From assembly GCF_019749295.1 (NCBI RefSeq), contig NZ_JACWFG010000021.1:1-43423 (forward strand): a stretch of 43,423 bases of DNA, written 5' to 3'. This document shows positions 16,056 to 25,899 of this stretch, piece by piece. A program made the translations under genes and the position numbers. Origin of the DNA: Neobacillus niacini (lineage in GTDB: Bacteria > Bacillota > Bacilli > Bacillales > Cytobacillaceae). The notes beneath the pieces were generated by a model, which saw nothing but the letters and a program-made list of their open reading frames with translations, was not told the DNA's origin and did no database searches. How positions within the stretch are numbered: the first letter of the stretch is position 1; the number at the start of each line of letters is the position of its first letter.

Positions 16056-17981
16056 TTATGAGAGCAATAACGAAAAGTGTGTAAACACCTGACGCTGAAT
16101 CTCCCTTAATGTTTTTAAGCTTAAGAACAGTTCTTCTTTTTCCCGGGTAGACAATCTAGTAAAAGAGATAGTGGATGTCCGTTCACTGCCGTTCTTTTCA
16201 TGCTGCCAGCGCTGGTTGACATATAGAGTTAAAATATGACTTACAGCTTCCTTAAGGTCCTGTGCGAATGCATCGGAAAAAACCCGCTTATTCATTAGCC
16301 ATTCAATTTTTTCCATCGGGGTACCCGATTGCTTTCCCTGTAGAAGTGATAATATTTGCAGGCTATGATGGCAGGGAAATAAAACTTCTTTTTTCATATC
16401 AAGGTTTTTTCGCTCAAGCTTGAATAAAGAACGAATAGGCTGATCAAGGTTAGGCATTGGATTCTCTTTTTCTATTTGTGCCAGCCGGAATAAAAAAATT
16501 TTCGACCTTTCCATTTGAGTAGAAATGACATTTTCAAACCTTTCGTGCAGTTTATTACTTCCGGCGATGAAACGGTATGAAAAGAAGTTTTGAGCTAATA
16601 ACAAATTATCATTGGTTGATTGAAGCATCCATTTTCGCAGTCTCTCTTCCCAAGCTGCAAGAGAACCGCGCCATTCTTGCTCACTGCACATCATCAACCC
16701 TTTACACCGGGCATATCCGGCTGATTCCATGTTTTTCGTAATCTCTTTTCCTAATTCAGCAAAATAGTCATTTCCTTTCTTCCCATCATCCTCATAAACA
16801 AGAAAATGATCTTGATCTGTCAGAATAAACTGTTCTTTACGGCCGCTGCTGCCCATTTGATAAAAGGCAAAAGAACATGGCTGCTGTCTGCCGCTTGCCT
16901 GCAGCTTTTGAATAGAAAGCTCTACTATTCTTAAAACAAGACGATCGTACAAATTGGTTACGATTTCTAAAGTTTTTAATATTGGCACCCGATCTCTCAA
17001 CAGAGTATCAAGTACTTCATAAATCGCACTCTTCACCATTGGAAGGCTGACCATATCAGCTTGTTCAATCTTTTGAATTGTTTTCATAACGTTTTCGCTT
17101 TTTTTCCGTAATAAATCAGACAAAGTAAGGATTCCAACCAACTTTGAATCTTCCATTACCGGTAAGTGTTTAATTCCTTTTAGGAGAATCATTGATATGG
17201 CGTCATAATAATAAGCAAATCTTGAAATAGATAGGGGGTTCGGGGTCATAATTTCCTGTGCTGCGGCCGTCATTGGCACACCTCGTGCAACCACTCTTGC
17301 CACCATATCCCTTTCGGTTATAATTCCTTTTAAAATCTCTTTTTCAATTACCAGAACTGAACTTATTCTCTTTTCATGCATAAGCCGAGCTGTTTCTTGA
17401 ACAGTTGTTATGGGAGTAACTACGACAACCTTTTCACTCATAATATCCTGGACACGAATCTTGATGGTATCATTCTCACCATAATCCCTTGCAAGTTTGA
17501 CCTGTTCAGCCAGGGATGAGTATATATCCTTTAGACGAATAGCTATCTGTGTCAGCAAATAGTCATGAACTCCCGGGTCATCCCATCTTTTTGCTATGAC
17601 CTCGAATGGAATATATAATACCTTGACAGCACTAACAGCTTTTACCTCAACCATTACTTCGCCTTTTACAGGCTTAGAAACTCCGAGGAAATCAGCTAAT
17701 CTTGAGAACCCAATCATTTCCCCTTTTTGTACGACCTCCAAGACTTCTACTCTATCATTGCTTTCGTTTCTAACAAAAACCTCCGAAAGACCTTCTATCA
17801 TAAGCAGAAGGCCTTCTCGGGGTTTATCTTTTCCCAATATCATTTCATTTTTTTCATAATGACGGAATTCACATAGAGAAAGTAATGAAAGAGCACGCTC
17901 AGGCTCCACCCCGCGGAAAAGGGGGTGAAACCTTACGGGCTCTAGATTGTACAAATTAAACTGATTTTGGTCCATCATCAT
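16056..17981 (-). CDS. cNMP-binding / CBS / DUF294 nucleotidyltransferase-like protein
   Basis: This 641-residue multi-domain signalling protein has an N-terminal cyclic-nucleotide-binding fold (residues about 20-140), two CBS domains (about 175-290) that bind adenine nucleotides, and a DUF294 putative nucleotidyltransferase with the GSSGRKEQ and DQDHFLVYED motifs. A helical C-terminal domain follows. Its start overlaps the end of the symporter gene by 26 nt (three successive ATG codons). Relatives encoded next to SSS symporters are thought to sense energy state and regulate uptake; that role here is inference. Confidence 0.87.
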   Translation of the reverse strand: MMMDQNQFNLYNLEPVRFHPLFRGVEPERALSLLSLCEFRHYEKNEMILGKDKPREGLLLMIEGLSEVFVRNESNDRVEVLEVVQKGEMIGFSRLADFLGVSKPVKGEVMVEVKAVSAVKVLYIPFEVIAKRWDDPGVHDYLLTQIAIRLKDIYSSLAEQVKLARDYGENDTIKIRVQDIMSEKVVVVTPITTVQETARLMHEKRISSVLVIEKEILKGIITERDMVARVVARGVPMTAAAQEIMTPNPLSISRFAYYYDAISMILLKGIKHLPVMEDSKLVGILTLSDLLRKKSENVMKTIQKIEQADMVSLPMVKSAIYEVLDTLLRDRVPILKTLEIVTNLYDRLVLRIVELSIQKLQASGRQQPCSFAFYQMGSSGRKEQFILTDQDHFLVYEDDGKKGNDYFAELGKEITKNMESAGYARCKGLMMCSEQEWRGSLAAWEERLRKWMLQSTNDNLLLAQNFFSYRFIAGSNKLHERFENVISTQMERSKIFLFRLAQIEKENPMPNLDQPIRSLFKLERKNLDMKKEVLFPCHHSLQILSLLQGKQSGTPMEKIEWLMNKRVFSDAFAQDLKEAVSHILTLYVNQRWQHEKNGSERTSTISFTRLSTREKEELFLSLKTLREIQRQVFTHFSLLLS

Positions 17982-19632
17982 TCATCCATACATCGCCATT
18001 TTTATAAACCATTTGCTCTGGATAGCGAAGGTCCATAACCTCATCCTGAATCTTTTGAGAAGGAGCAGGTGTCATTAGTGATACTACGATGTTAGCGGTA
18101 AAGGCAGCAATTGCACCGAAAACTCCTGCACCTGTATCAATGATGCCGAGGATTGTAAATCCGCCATACTTCGCTGCAAAAATGTATGCCAATGTAACGC
18201 CCAAACCTACCAGTAATCCAGCAATTACACCTTTTGAATTTGAACGCTTCCACCAAACACCAAGCACAAGTGCCGGGAAAAAGGTTCCAGTTGCAAGCGC
18301 GAATGCCCAGGCAACGATTTGTGTAATGGCTCCTGGAGGGTTAAGCGCGATAAGACCCGCGAAAAGAGTTGCAAGAACGATGGACCAGCGGGCAACGGAT
18401 AGCCGTTTTTTCTCGGTTGCATTTGGTTTTAAGACACGATAGTAAATGTCGTGGGCAAATGATGATGAAATAGCAATCATCAAACCGCCGGCAGTTGATA
18501 ATGCAGCTGCCATAGCACCTGCTGCCACTAAGCCGATTACAAACATACCTAGATTGGCAATTTCCGGTGTCGCCATAACAACAATATCATTGGAGATGAT
18601 TAATTCGCTCCACTGAAGAACTCCATCTCCATTTCCATCTGCTACTTGCAGCTTGCCTGTATCAACCCAAGTTTTTGTCCATGCAGGCAGTTCGGTAATT
18701 TTACTGCCGGCAACCTTTGTCATTAGGATGAAACGGGAAAAAGCAGAATAGGCAGGTGCCGATAAGTATAGTAATCCGATGAACAGCAATGCCCATGCCC
18801 CAGACCAGCGGGCAGCCTTCATCGTTGAAACCGTATAAAATCGAACGATTACGTGCGGCAGTCCTGCCGTACCTGCCATTAATGTAAACATAAGCGCAAG
18901 GAATTGCCACTTTGTTCCATTTGTGAATGGAGCAAAATATTCAGAAATCCCCAATTCACGATCGAGTTCTCCCATTTTGCCAACAAGTTCACCATAAGAG
19001 ATCCATGGCATCGGGTTTCCTGTAAGTTGTAGTGACATGAAAATAACTGGGATTAAGTAAGCTATAATTAAAATGATATATTGAGCTACCTGTGTCCAAG
19101 TAATCCCTTTCATACCTCCAAACGCTGCATAGAAGGCTATTAGAACAACCCCTATCATCGTACCCACTTTAGCGTCAATTTCAAATAAACGGCCAATTAC
19201 CACACCAGAGCCAGATAGTTGTCCAATAGAATAAGTAAAGCTGATTATAATTGTACATATCGCTGCGATAACACGGGCCGTATGGCTGTCAAAACGGTCA
19301 CCGATAAAGTCAGGAACTGTGTAACGTCCATACTTCCTCAGCTGCGGTGCCAATAAGAATGTAAGCAGCAAATATCCGCCTGTCCAGCCCATTATGTACG
19401 CAAGTCCATCATAGCCAAGCAGCATAATGGTTCCAGCCATACCAATAAATGAAGCAGCACTCATCCAATCTGCTCCAATCGCCATCCCGTTAAAAATTGG
19501 CGGGACACCCCGGCCGGCAACATAGAAATCTGATGTTGCCTTTGCTTTGTTATAAATGGCAATTCCAATATATAATGCAAATGTTGCTAAAATAATAGAT
19601 AATGAGACCAAAAATTGTGTATCCAATGCCAT
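17956..19632 (-). CDS. Sodium:solute symporter (acetate/VC_2705-type)
   Basis: This 558-residue SSS-family symporter has about thirteen membrane segments. DFYVAGRGVPPIFNGMAIGADWMSAASFIGMAG is the family entry, and the DUF4212 gene upstream marks it as the large subunit of the two-part VC_2705/VC_2706 type. The probable substrate is a short-chain carboxylate such as acetate. The ATG at 19632 directly touches its GGGGG ribosome site, so the TTG two codons later (19626) may be the real start. Confidence 0.9.
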   Translation of the reverse strand: MALDTQFLVSLSIILATFALYIGIAIYNKAKATSDFYVAGRGVPPIFNGMAIGADWMSAASFIGMAGTIMLLGYDGLAYIMGWTGGYLLLTFLLAPQLRKYGRYTVPDFIGDRFDSHTARVIAAICTIIISFTYSIGQLSGSGVVIGRLFEIDAKVGTMIGVVLIAFYAAFGGMKGITWTQVAQYIILIIAYLIPVIFMSLQLTGNPMPWISYGELVGKMGELDRELGISEYFAPFTNGTKWQFLALMFTLMAGTAGLPHVIVRFYTVSTMKAARWSGAWALLFIGLLYLSAPAYSAFSRFILMTKVAGSKITELPAWTKTWVDTGKLQVADGNGDGVLQWSELIISNDIVVMATPEIANLGMFVIGLVAAGAMAAALSTAGGLMIAISSSFAHDIYYRVLKPNATEKKRLSVARWSIVLATLFAGLIALNPPGAITQIVAWAFALATGTFFPALVLGVWWKRSNSKGVIAGLLVGLGVTLAYIFAAKYGGFTILGIIDTGAGVFGAIAAFTANIVVSLMTPAPSQKIQDEVMDLRYPEQMVYKNGDVWMNDDGPKSV

Positions 19633-19711
19633 CCCCCTTTTTCACCAACAAATATTTTTATGACACCCCTTTTGTTATACCTGCATCCAGCTTGAATGAC
19701 AGCTTTCCTTA

Positions 19712-20014
19712 TTAATGGTCAAGTACCTTCCCTGAACTAATCTGCCTATTTTTCTCTTCGTCAATCCCATATTTCCTATCAATAGCGTCACCCAGCTTTG
19801 CATTGACAAACAGAAGGATAATAAAGGTTATTACTGCGCCTTGCGCTCCCATAAAGTAATGGAATGGAAATCCATTGATAGTAAATTCACTCAAAGGCTC
19901 CGCTAAAAGAACTACCCCATAGGAAACTAGAAACCACACGATAAAGTAAATAATCATATTCCGAGTTTTTTCACGAAAATAGCTGTCTGCTACTTTCTTA
20001 TCAATTTTTTTCAA
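19712..20014 (-). CDS. DUF4212 small symporter subunit
   Basis: A 100-residue protein with two hydrophobic segments (MIIYFIVWFLVSYGVVLL and GAQGAVITFIILLFV) and a charged tail beginning NAKLGDAIDRKYGID. It is the small partner of VC_2705-type sodium:solute symporters and precedes that gene by 79 nt. The start is TTG, after GGGGGTGGAG. The roughly 150 nt upstream carry no gene. Confidence 0.88.
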   Translation of the reverse strand: MKKIDKKVADSYFREKTRNMIIYFIVWFLVSYGVVLLAEPLSEFTINGFPFHYFMGAQGAVITFIILLFVNAKLGDAIDRKYGIDEEKNRQISSGKVLDH

Positions 20015-20166
20015 AACTCCACCCCCGGTTAAAATTGATTAATTAAAAATGAAATAAAAATTGCTAGAAATTTTAATATTTTTCAGCACCACCCCCATTA
20101 AAGAAACCGCAGCCTGGCGAACTGCTATTCTCACACAGCCCAATAAACTGGCCCTGTGGAAAATCA

Positions 20167-20475
20167 TTACCTTAGACTAAAAATAAATTTGACTGTTTCC
20201 ATAAACGGTGCTGGTACAAGGATGATTTGAATGAGGAAGTAAGCAAAGATGGATAGGAAAGGTACAGCTAAGAAGAACGGCCTTTTCTTTTTTAGTGCAA
20301 GAAAAAGGCAGACACCTGTAATGATTAATAATGAAACTAAAGCAAACAAATTGTTTCCTCCTCTTAAAGAAAGCGCTAACACAAAACTAAATATTAAGAA
20401 AATTCCCACTTTACTATTATGTCCAAAAATTATTCTTCGGTCAAGTACTATTAACATAAATTTACAAATAATCAT
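20167..20475 (-). CDS. Small hypothetical membrane protein
   Basis: A 102-residue frame with three hydrophobic stretches (GIFLIFSFVLALSL, FALVSLLIITGVCLFLAL, FLAVPFLSIFAYFLIQIILV). AGGTC lies 5 nt before the ATG at 20475; a second Met at residue 7 is possible. An opposite-strand frame covers the same region, but its residues do not look like a protein. It lies between the BTAD activator and the symporter unit. Family not recognised. Confidence 0.5.
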   Translation of the reverse strand: MIICKFMLIVLDRRIIFGHNSKVGIFLIFSFVLALSLRGGNNLFALVSLLIITGVCLFLALKKKRPFFLAVPFLSIFAYFLIQIILVPAPFMETVKFIFSLR

Positions 20476-20493
20476 ATCGACCTATACCTATAG

Positions 20494-20529
20494 TAAGGGA
20501 GCGATTTCTTATAGAAACCGCTCCCTTAC
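20494..20529. terminator. Hairpin after the BTAD regulator
   Basis: TAAGGGAGCG-ATTTCT and AGAAA-CCGCTCCCTTA form a long near-perfect stem with a TAT loop. The T-tract after it is poor on both strands, so it is a weak terminator or a transcript-stabilising structure. Confidence 0.5.
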
Positions 20530-20548
20530 TTGTCTCATTACGGAATCG

Positions 20549-23500
20549 TTATAGCTGTCCGATTTGATTACTATAGTTTTCTGACTCGATAATCATGTCA
20601 TGCATTTTCTTTGTCGGTTCCAACGGAGAAACTCCAAGCTCTTCTTCTAAAACTACCTTGCATTTTTGGTACCATTTCATCGCCTGTGGACGATTGTTTT
20701 TTCGATAATAGCAATACATTAATAACCGATAGGCCTCTTCCCAAGTCCTATCCCTCTTTAGTATTTTTTCACACCAATATATAGCCTGATCATACTCTTC
20801 ATTACGGACCATTAATTGAGCCATTTTCTCAGCCCCCCGTAAAAAATACACCAGCATGCTTTCTCTTTTACTTATGCACCAATCATCATAACGTCGATCT
20901 GGCAAGTATTCGCCATAATAAAGTTTTAACCCCTTTTCTAAAAGGAGCATTACTTTTTCCTGGGATATTTCATTTAATCCATTCTGAATCAGGGTTTGGA
21001 ATTGAGTTGTATCTAATTCGATATGGGCATGAGGATTTAGTCCATAAAATATTCCTTCTCTGATAATAAAAAAAGGTGCTGCCCTCGCCTTCCTCATTGG
21101 TTCTAAAACATGGTGAAGACTATTTAATGCAACTTTAAAATCTCGGTCAGCCTGTTTTTTATCCTGGCGAGGCCAGAGTATTTGGAGAATCTCTTCTTTG
21201 GAAATTAATTCATTAACAGTAAGTAATAACTGAAACAATTCCTTCCCTTTTTCTCGCTGCCACTCCTTTTCCCCAACTTCTCTTTCCCCAAGCCAAACCT
21301 TAAATTGTCCTAGTGTTTGGACTCTAATCGAATAACCTGGGTGTGAGTCTAAGGAGGTAATTCCCATATCCTGAAGAACCTTGACGGCATATGATTTTTG
21401 TATATCCTCTTTTGCAGACTCTATTAACAATGGAACGGCCATTTGTAAATCCCTAGGACCAAAAACGGATATTTTATGAAAAATGAACTCAAACTCTTTT
21501 TGTTGAACGATATATAAAAACTTATCCATTGTTTCTCTAAACCTTTCTTGATCTTTTTCTAAGTAGAAAATATAGGACAGCCAGAAACTGGATAACATTT
21601 GTCCGAAGGAATCCTCACACTGTATAAATAACTCCCTTGTTTTTTCTAAGTAAAAAAGCCCTTTATTTAGCCTATCATTATAAATACATGTGATTCCCAT
21701 ACATAAGCTTATCATTGCGGAAAGCCAAATATCTTGTACCTTTTCGGTTTCCTGTAAAGCTCTTTTTCCTGCCTCCATTGCCCGCTCAAATTCTCCCCTT
21801 GTTCCAAAAAGAATGCAAAGCCCCATTAACGGTTCGGCTTTTCCTCTCTCTACATTCAGCTTGCTCATTATATCTAACGCAGTATTGTAGCATTGCTCCG
21901 CTAGTTCCAAATTATATTTATCAAGAATTTGTACGGCATGCCCCATCCGAATCCAGCCGCATGCCTCAACAAATGGTGCTTTTAAACTAATACCTTGTTG
22001 TATGCCTGCTTGTGCTAATTCCTTTGCCTTCAAACCTTCCCCTGTAAAGGCTTCTATCAAAGATAATAGTAAATCACTTTCTCTATGGGAGTTAGGAAGT
22101 GCTGTACCATCTTTACTGGATAACTCTTCTTTTTGGGCAAGAAGAAACTTTTTTGCTTCTACAAATCGGCCTGTTCTTAAATACAATCTGGCTTCAATAT
22201 TCCCATCTAATAATGATGCTTGACTATACTCTTTTGCCTTTTGAAGCCACTTTTCAGCATTTGATGACTTTCCTGAATTCAGAAGATTTTCAGAAAGTAA
22301 AAAATATAGCTTTGCTTTTTCTTCCTCTGTGCTAATACTTTTGTCTCTTGCTTCAATTGCTTGATATAGTAACCTTTCGGCCTGATGAGGCTGAATGGTA
22401 TCTAGATAAATCTTCGCCTTTCCCTCTAATGCCTTACTCATACCGAGAAAATCATCTCTCTTTTCGGCTTCTAAATAGGTTTTGTTATAACATTCCTCGG
22501 CATCTTGATATTGAGAGCGATAGCGATGGACTTCTGCTTTTAAAAACCAAAGAAGATAATACGTATTTAACTCAGGGACAGGTATCAGCATTAGTTGATC
22601 TGACAAGCTTTTGAGCTTTCCATTTTCAAGCATTTTAACGCCATTATCATGTAGGATTGATGCGATTGCTTTGTAATGACTGATTTTTTTATAGTGATAA
22701 AGTGCCTCTTCCCACATCGCCCTTTTTTCATAGAACCTTGCACATTTTTCATGAAGTAATGAGTATCCTGCTGGGTTATTTTCCAAGAAAGCGTTTTCTA
22801 AAAACTCCTTAAAAAGAGCATGGTAGCGATAATGCTTTAATCCAATCTTCTGAATGAACAGGTTTCTTTCTTTTAATTGCTCTAACAAGCCAGAAGCACC
22901 TTGAATACCTATTACCTCATCACATAGTTCTTCCTCTATTACCTCTAAGATTGAAGTTTGTTCCAGAAATTGTTGAATCATGGGAGGCTGTTTTGAAAAG
23001 ACTTCCATCACTAAATAGTCGAATAAGTCTTGAAGTGAGTATGAGGAATGTTCGAATAGTGCTGGGATATCACCAGTAAGTGGAATCTGCTGTGCTATCA
23101 TGCACAGTGCAATAATCCATCCTTCTGTAAGTTGATAGATTTTTTGCAACTGTACGGGCTCTACTTCCAGCCCATAAAGATCTGTTAATAGCAATTCCAT
23201 TTCATCAAGCGTTAATACTAAATCTTCTCTAGTAATCTCTAATAAGCGGCCGGTAACCCTCATTTTCGTTAAATACTTCCAACCCGGACGGCTCCGGCTC
23301 GAAATGACCAAGTGTAAATTGGAGGGTATATGCTCTAGTAATTTTTCAATCCAGCTATTAATCGTATAGGAATGTTCAATTTGATGATAATCATCCAAAA
23401 TTAATGTGATTTCGGACTTAATTTCAAGAATTTCATTTATAAATAATGAACATAGGTAATTTAGATCTTCTTCCCTTATGTAACGGTCCATTGTTTCGGT

Positions 23501-23800
23501 ATACGTCTCAATTTCTTGTCCGAAGCCGGGATTGTATCCCCTTATTGAATGGATGATATAAGAAAGGAACGGAAGGATGTCGTCATCCATTGATGAGATG
23601 GAATACCAGCAGCCTGGGATATTTTCATCCCTCATAAATAAAGCAAGCGCAGTACTTTTTCCAAAACCTGCTCCTGAATGTATGATGGTTAACGGGTAAT
23701 CAGGAATTTTCTTCATTTTTTGAGTAAGCTTTGCCCTTCTAATGAATTCATCCTTGATAACCGGAATACGCAGCTTTGTTTGAATGATTGGCAGCTTCAT
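20549..23800 (-). CDS. STAND-type ATPase with TPR and BTAD, transcriptional activator
   Basis: A 1083-residue MalT-like regulator. The N-terminal P-loop is GAGFGKST (residues 43-50) and Walker B is in TLILDDYHQIE. A long helical TPR-like middle follows. A C-terminal winged-helix (FKVWLGEREVGEKEWQREKGKELFQLL) and bacterial transcriptional activator domain complete it. Such proteins bind an inducer and oligomerise with ATP. The start follows GGAGG, and an extended -10 (TGG-TAAAAT) lies just upstream. The symporter unit next to it on the same strand is the obvious target, but that is inferred from position only. Confidence 0.88.
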   Translation of the reverse strand: MKLPIIQTKLRIPVIKDEFIRRAKLTQKMKKIPDYPLTIIHSGAGFGKSTALALFMRDENIPGCWYSISSMDDDILPFLSYIIHSIRGYNPGFGQEIETYTETMDRYIREEDLNYLCSLFINEILEIKSEITLILDDYHQIEHSYTINSWIEKLLEHIPSNLHLVISSRSRPGWKYLTKMRVTGRLLEITREDLVLTLDEMELLLTDLYGLEVEPVQLQKIYQLTEGWIIALCMIAQQIPLTGDIPALFEHSSYSLQDLFDYLVMEVFSKQPPMIQQFLEQTSILEVIEEELCDEVIGIQGASGLLEQLKERNLFIQKIGLKHYRYHALFKEFLENAFLENNPAGYSLLHEKCARFYEKRAMWEEALYHYKKISHYKAIASILHDNGVKMLENGKLKSLSDQLMLIPVPELNTYYLLWFLKAEVHRYRSQYQDAEECYNKTYLEAEKRDDFLGMSKALEGKAKIYLDTIQPHQAERLLYQAIEARDKSISTEEEKAKLYFLLSENLLNSGKSSNAEKWLQKAKEYSQASLLDGNIEARLYLRTGRFVEAKKFLLAQKEELSSKDGTALPNSHRESDLLLSLIEAFTGEGLKAKELAQAGIQQGISLKAPFVEACGWIRMGHAVQILDKYNLELAEQCYNTALDIMSKLNVERGKAEPLMGLCILFGTRGEFERAMEAGKRALQETEKVQDIWLSAMISLCMGITCIYNDRLNKGLFYLEKTRELFIQCEDSFGQMLSSFWLSYIFYLEKDQERFRETMDKFLYIVQQKEFEFIFHKISVFGPRDLQMAVPLLIESAKEDIQKSYAVKVLQDMGITSLDSHPGYSIRVQTLGQFKVWLGEREVGEKEWQREKGKELFQLLLTVNELISKEEILQILWPRQDKKQADRDFKVALNSLHHVLEPMRKARAAPFFIIREGIFYGLNPHAHIELDTTQFQTLIQNGLNEISQEKVMLLLEKGLKLYYGEYLPDRRYDDWCISKRESMLVYFLRGAEKMAQLMVRNEEYDQAIYWCEKILKRDRTWEEAYRLLMYCYYRKNNRPQAMKWYQKCKVVLEEELGVSPLEPTKKMHDMIIESENYSNQIGQL

Positions 23801-23896
23801 TTATTATCCTCCTTTCTATTTTCTTAATTTTTACACTATTTTACCATATTAAGGAGTGCTTGTGGAATTGTTTCCATTTTGTCCACCTTATGGGTC

Positions 23897-24649
23897 TTAT
23901 TCTTCTTCATAAATCATTTTCCGCGTCATGCCTCCATCTACAACCAAATTAATCCCTGTCACAAAGTCATTTTCCTTCGCCGTTAAGTATAGGCATGCTC
24001 TTGCGATGTCATCCGGTTTACCGACACGCTGCGATAAATGCTGTTGATGATCAAGAGCTGTTAATTGAGAATAATCTCCTGTGTGAATCCAACCTGGTGA
24101 AATTGCATTAACTGTAATTCTGTCCTTACTGAGTGAAGATGCTAAAGCATGGGTAATGGCGACGATTCCACCTTTTGTTGCTGCATATCCCTCCGAATTC
24201 GGCTCAGACATAATCGCTCGGGTTGAAGCCATGTTTACTATCGCTCCCCCCTCTTTATTTTCACGCATATACTTTGCTGCTTCCCGTGAACAAAGAAAAA
24301 CACTTCGCAAATTGGTTTGGATGATATCATCCCATTCCTCTACCGTTACATCATATAGTGATTTAAACAAACCTTTTCCAGCATTATTAATTAATATATC
24401 AACCCGTCCGTAGGTATCTTTTGCTTTTACCATTAGATTAATAATATCACTTTCATTTCTTACGTCGGTTTTTACATAAAGAACATCTTTGCCTGATTGT
24501 TTCAGGACTAATTCTGTCTGTTTTCCTTCCAACTCGTCCACATCTGCAATTAACACTTTAGCCCCCTTTTCAGCATAAGCAGAAACAATACCACGGCCAA
24601 TTCCCTTCGCTCCCCCTGTTACAATCACTACTTTGTTTATAAAGTCCAT
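23897..24649 (-). CDS. Short-chain dehydrogenase/reductase
   Basis: A 250-residue classical SDR with cofactor motif TGGAKGIG, LINNAG, and the catalytic Ser-Tyr-Lys (NMAS...GYAATKGG). D at the end of strand 2 (LIADVDE) favours NAD over NADP. GGGAGGG precedes the ATG. No nearby gene points to a substrate. Confidence 0.9.
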   Translation of the reverse strand: MDFINKVVIVTGGAKGIGRGIVSAYAEKGAKVLIADVDELEGKQTELVLKQSGKDVLYVKTDVRNESDIINLMVKAKDTYGRVDILINNAGKGLFKSLYDVTVEEWDDIIQTNLRSVFLCSREAAKYMRENKEGGAIVNMASTRAIMSEPNSEGYAATKGGIVAITHALASSLSKDRITVNAISPGWIHTGDYSQLTALDHQQHLSQRVGKPDDIARACLYLTAKENDFVTGINLVVDGGMTRKMIYEEE

Positions 24650-24794
24650 ATTCCAATCCCTCCCGCTATTTGTCTATATCCATTATAGTTTATCTCAAAA
24701 TGTAAACTTCATTTTTGATGGTGATAATTTCTAGGTAACAAAAATTATTTTATTGAAAAACTAAAGAGACCTCTAGGAAAAGGAGAAAGGGAAT

Positions 24795-24938
24795 ATGCGG
24801 GAAAAATGTTTCTATTGTGTAGATGAGATTGAGGATCAACAACACCACCATGTAACATTTTTACGTTCTAATACTGAGAGTGATGAGATACTTTGTCATG
24901 AATGTTATCAGGAGTGGCTGCAAGGACTAAAAGGATAG
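24795..24938 (+). CDS. Small protein with two CxxC pairs (47 aa)
   Basis: A 47-codon frame: ATG 24795 follows AGGAGAAAGGG, and it ends in TAG at 24938. The protein has CFYC at its start and CHEC near its end, with HHH between, a treble-clef or zinc-ribbon-like arrangement. Between the pairs it is acidic. No name can be given. It lies between SDR and thrB on the opposite strand. Confidence 0.65.
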   Translation: MREKCFYCVDEIEDQQHHHVTFLRSNTESDEILCHECYQEWLQGLKG

Positions 24939-24948
24939 TCCCCATACT

Positions 24949-24977
24949 AAAAAAAGGGCCGATCAAATCTCGGCCCT
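24949..24977 (-). terminator. Terminator of the hom-thrB operon
   Basis: AGGGCCGA-TCAAATC-TCGGCCCT forms an 8-bp stem. On the minus strand it is followed by seven T. The thrB stop lies at its edge. Confidence 0.88.
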
Positions 24978-25899
24978 AATTCATAATACAATTATTTAAT
25001 TCGAATACGGTGCTTCCTGTAAAGTCAATGGAGAGCAGTTTAGCACTCATGTTTGGAAAAGCTGTACTTATCGATTTCTCTAGTAATTTACCCTTACCTT
25101 CTTCACAAAAACATAAAACAGTCGGACCTGCTCCGCTTAAGGCCGCACCGAATGCCCCATTGGATTTTGCGAAAATTGCCGCTTCATCATAAAACGGAAT
25201 CAGCGGTTTCCGATAAGGCTGATGAAAGATATCCTTTTCCATCATTTCACCGGCTAATTCCCAATTCTTACTAAGGAGCGCAGCTACCAGCACATTTGCA
25301 ATGGAAGAAGCACGAATACTATCATGATAAGAAAATTCTGTCGGCAGAACACCGCGAGAATCCTTTGTTAGTAAGCTCTCCTGAGGGATGAGTGCTACCA
25401 CTTCAAATGAAATATCATTAATGGCTGCCACATCGACCTCACCTTGCTGGTAGCTGCCAATCACAAGGCCTCCATATAAAGAGGCTCCAACATTATCTGG
25501 ATGTCCTTCTATTTCAGTGGCCAGCAATAGCTTTTCCTTCTTGGATAATCCTAATTCTCCAACGGTATCAGCAAGTTCGATACCTGCAATAATAGCTGAC
25601 GCACTAGAACCAAGGCCTCGGGCCAGAGGGATGTCACTTTCAACCTTTATTTTACACGGATGAAGATCCTTACCATATTTAGCTGCGGTTTGAAGTGCAA
25701 TTTGGCAGATATAATGCTGTTCATCTGTTGGAAAATCCTTTAATTCTTCCGAAGTAGAATAGCATTCCCACTTTTCACTCTTCATCACTTCAAGGCTTAA
25801 ATATAAATCAAGAGCAACCCCGATTGAATCAAAGCCAGGTCCAAGATTTGCGGAACTTGCTGGTACCTTGATTACAAACTTTCCATCTGCAAGAGTCAT
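24976..25899 (-). CDS. thrB: Homoserine kinase ThrB
   Basis: A 307-residue GHMP kinase that phosphorylates homoserine in threonine synthesis. It has VKIKVPASSANLGPGFDS-type N-terminal residues (VPASSANLGPGFDSIG), the ATP-binding PLARGLGSSASAI and the C-terminal GAALSGAGPTVLCF. AAGGGAG lies upstream of the ATG. Its ATG overlaps the stop of a 19-codon frame that in turn overlaps the end of hom. Confidence 0.95.
   Translation of the reverse strand: MTLADGKFVIKVPASSANLGPGFDSIGVALDLYLSLEVMKSEKWECYSTSEELKDFPTDEQHYICQIALQTAAKYGKDLHPCKIKVESDIPLARGLGSSASAIIAGIELADTVGELGLSKKEKLLLATEIEGHPDNVGASLYGGLVIGSYQQGEVDVAAINDISFEVVALIPQESLLTKDSRGVLPTEFSYHDSIRASSIANVLVAALLSKNWELAGEMMEKDIFHQPYRKPLIPFYDEAAIFAKSNGAFGAALSGAGPTVLCFCEEGKGKLLEKSISTAFPNMSAKLLSIDFTGSTVFELNNCIMN

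Noticed and set aside
20249..20554. 101-codon plus-strand frame
   Set aside because: It opposes the small membrane protein gene, runs into the hairpin and the end of the BTAD gene, and has no protein-like pattern.
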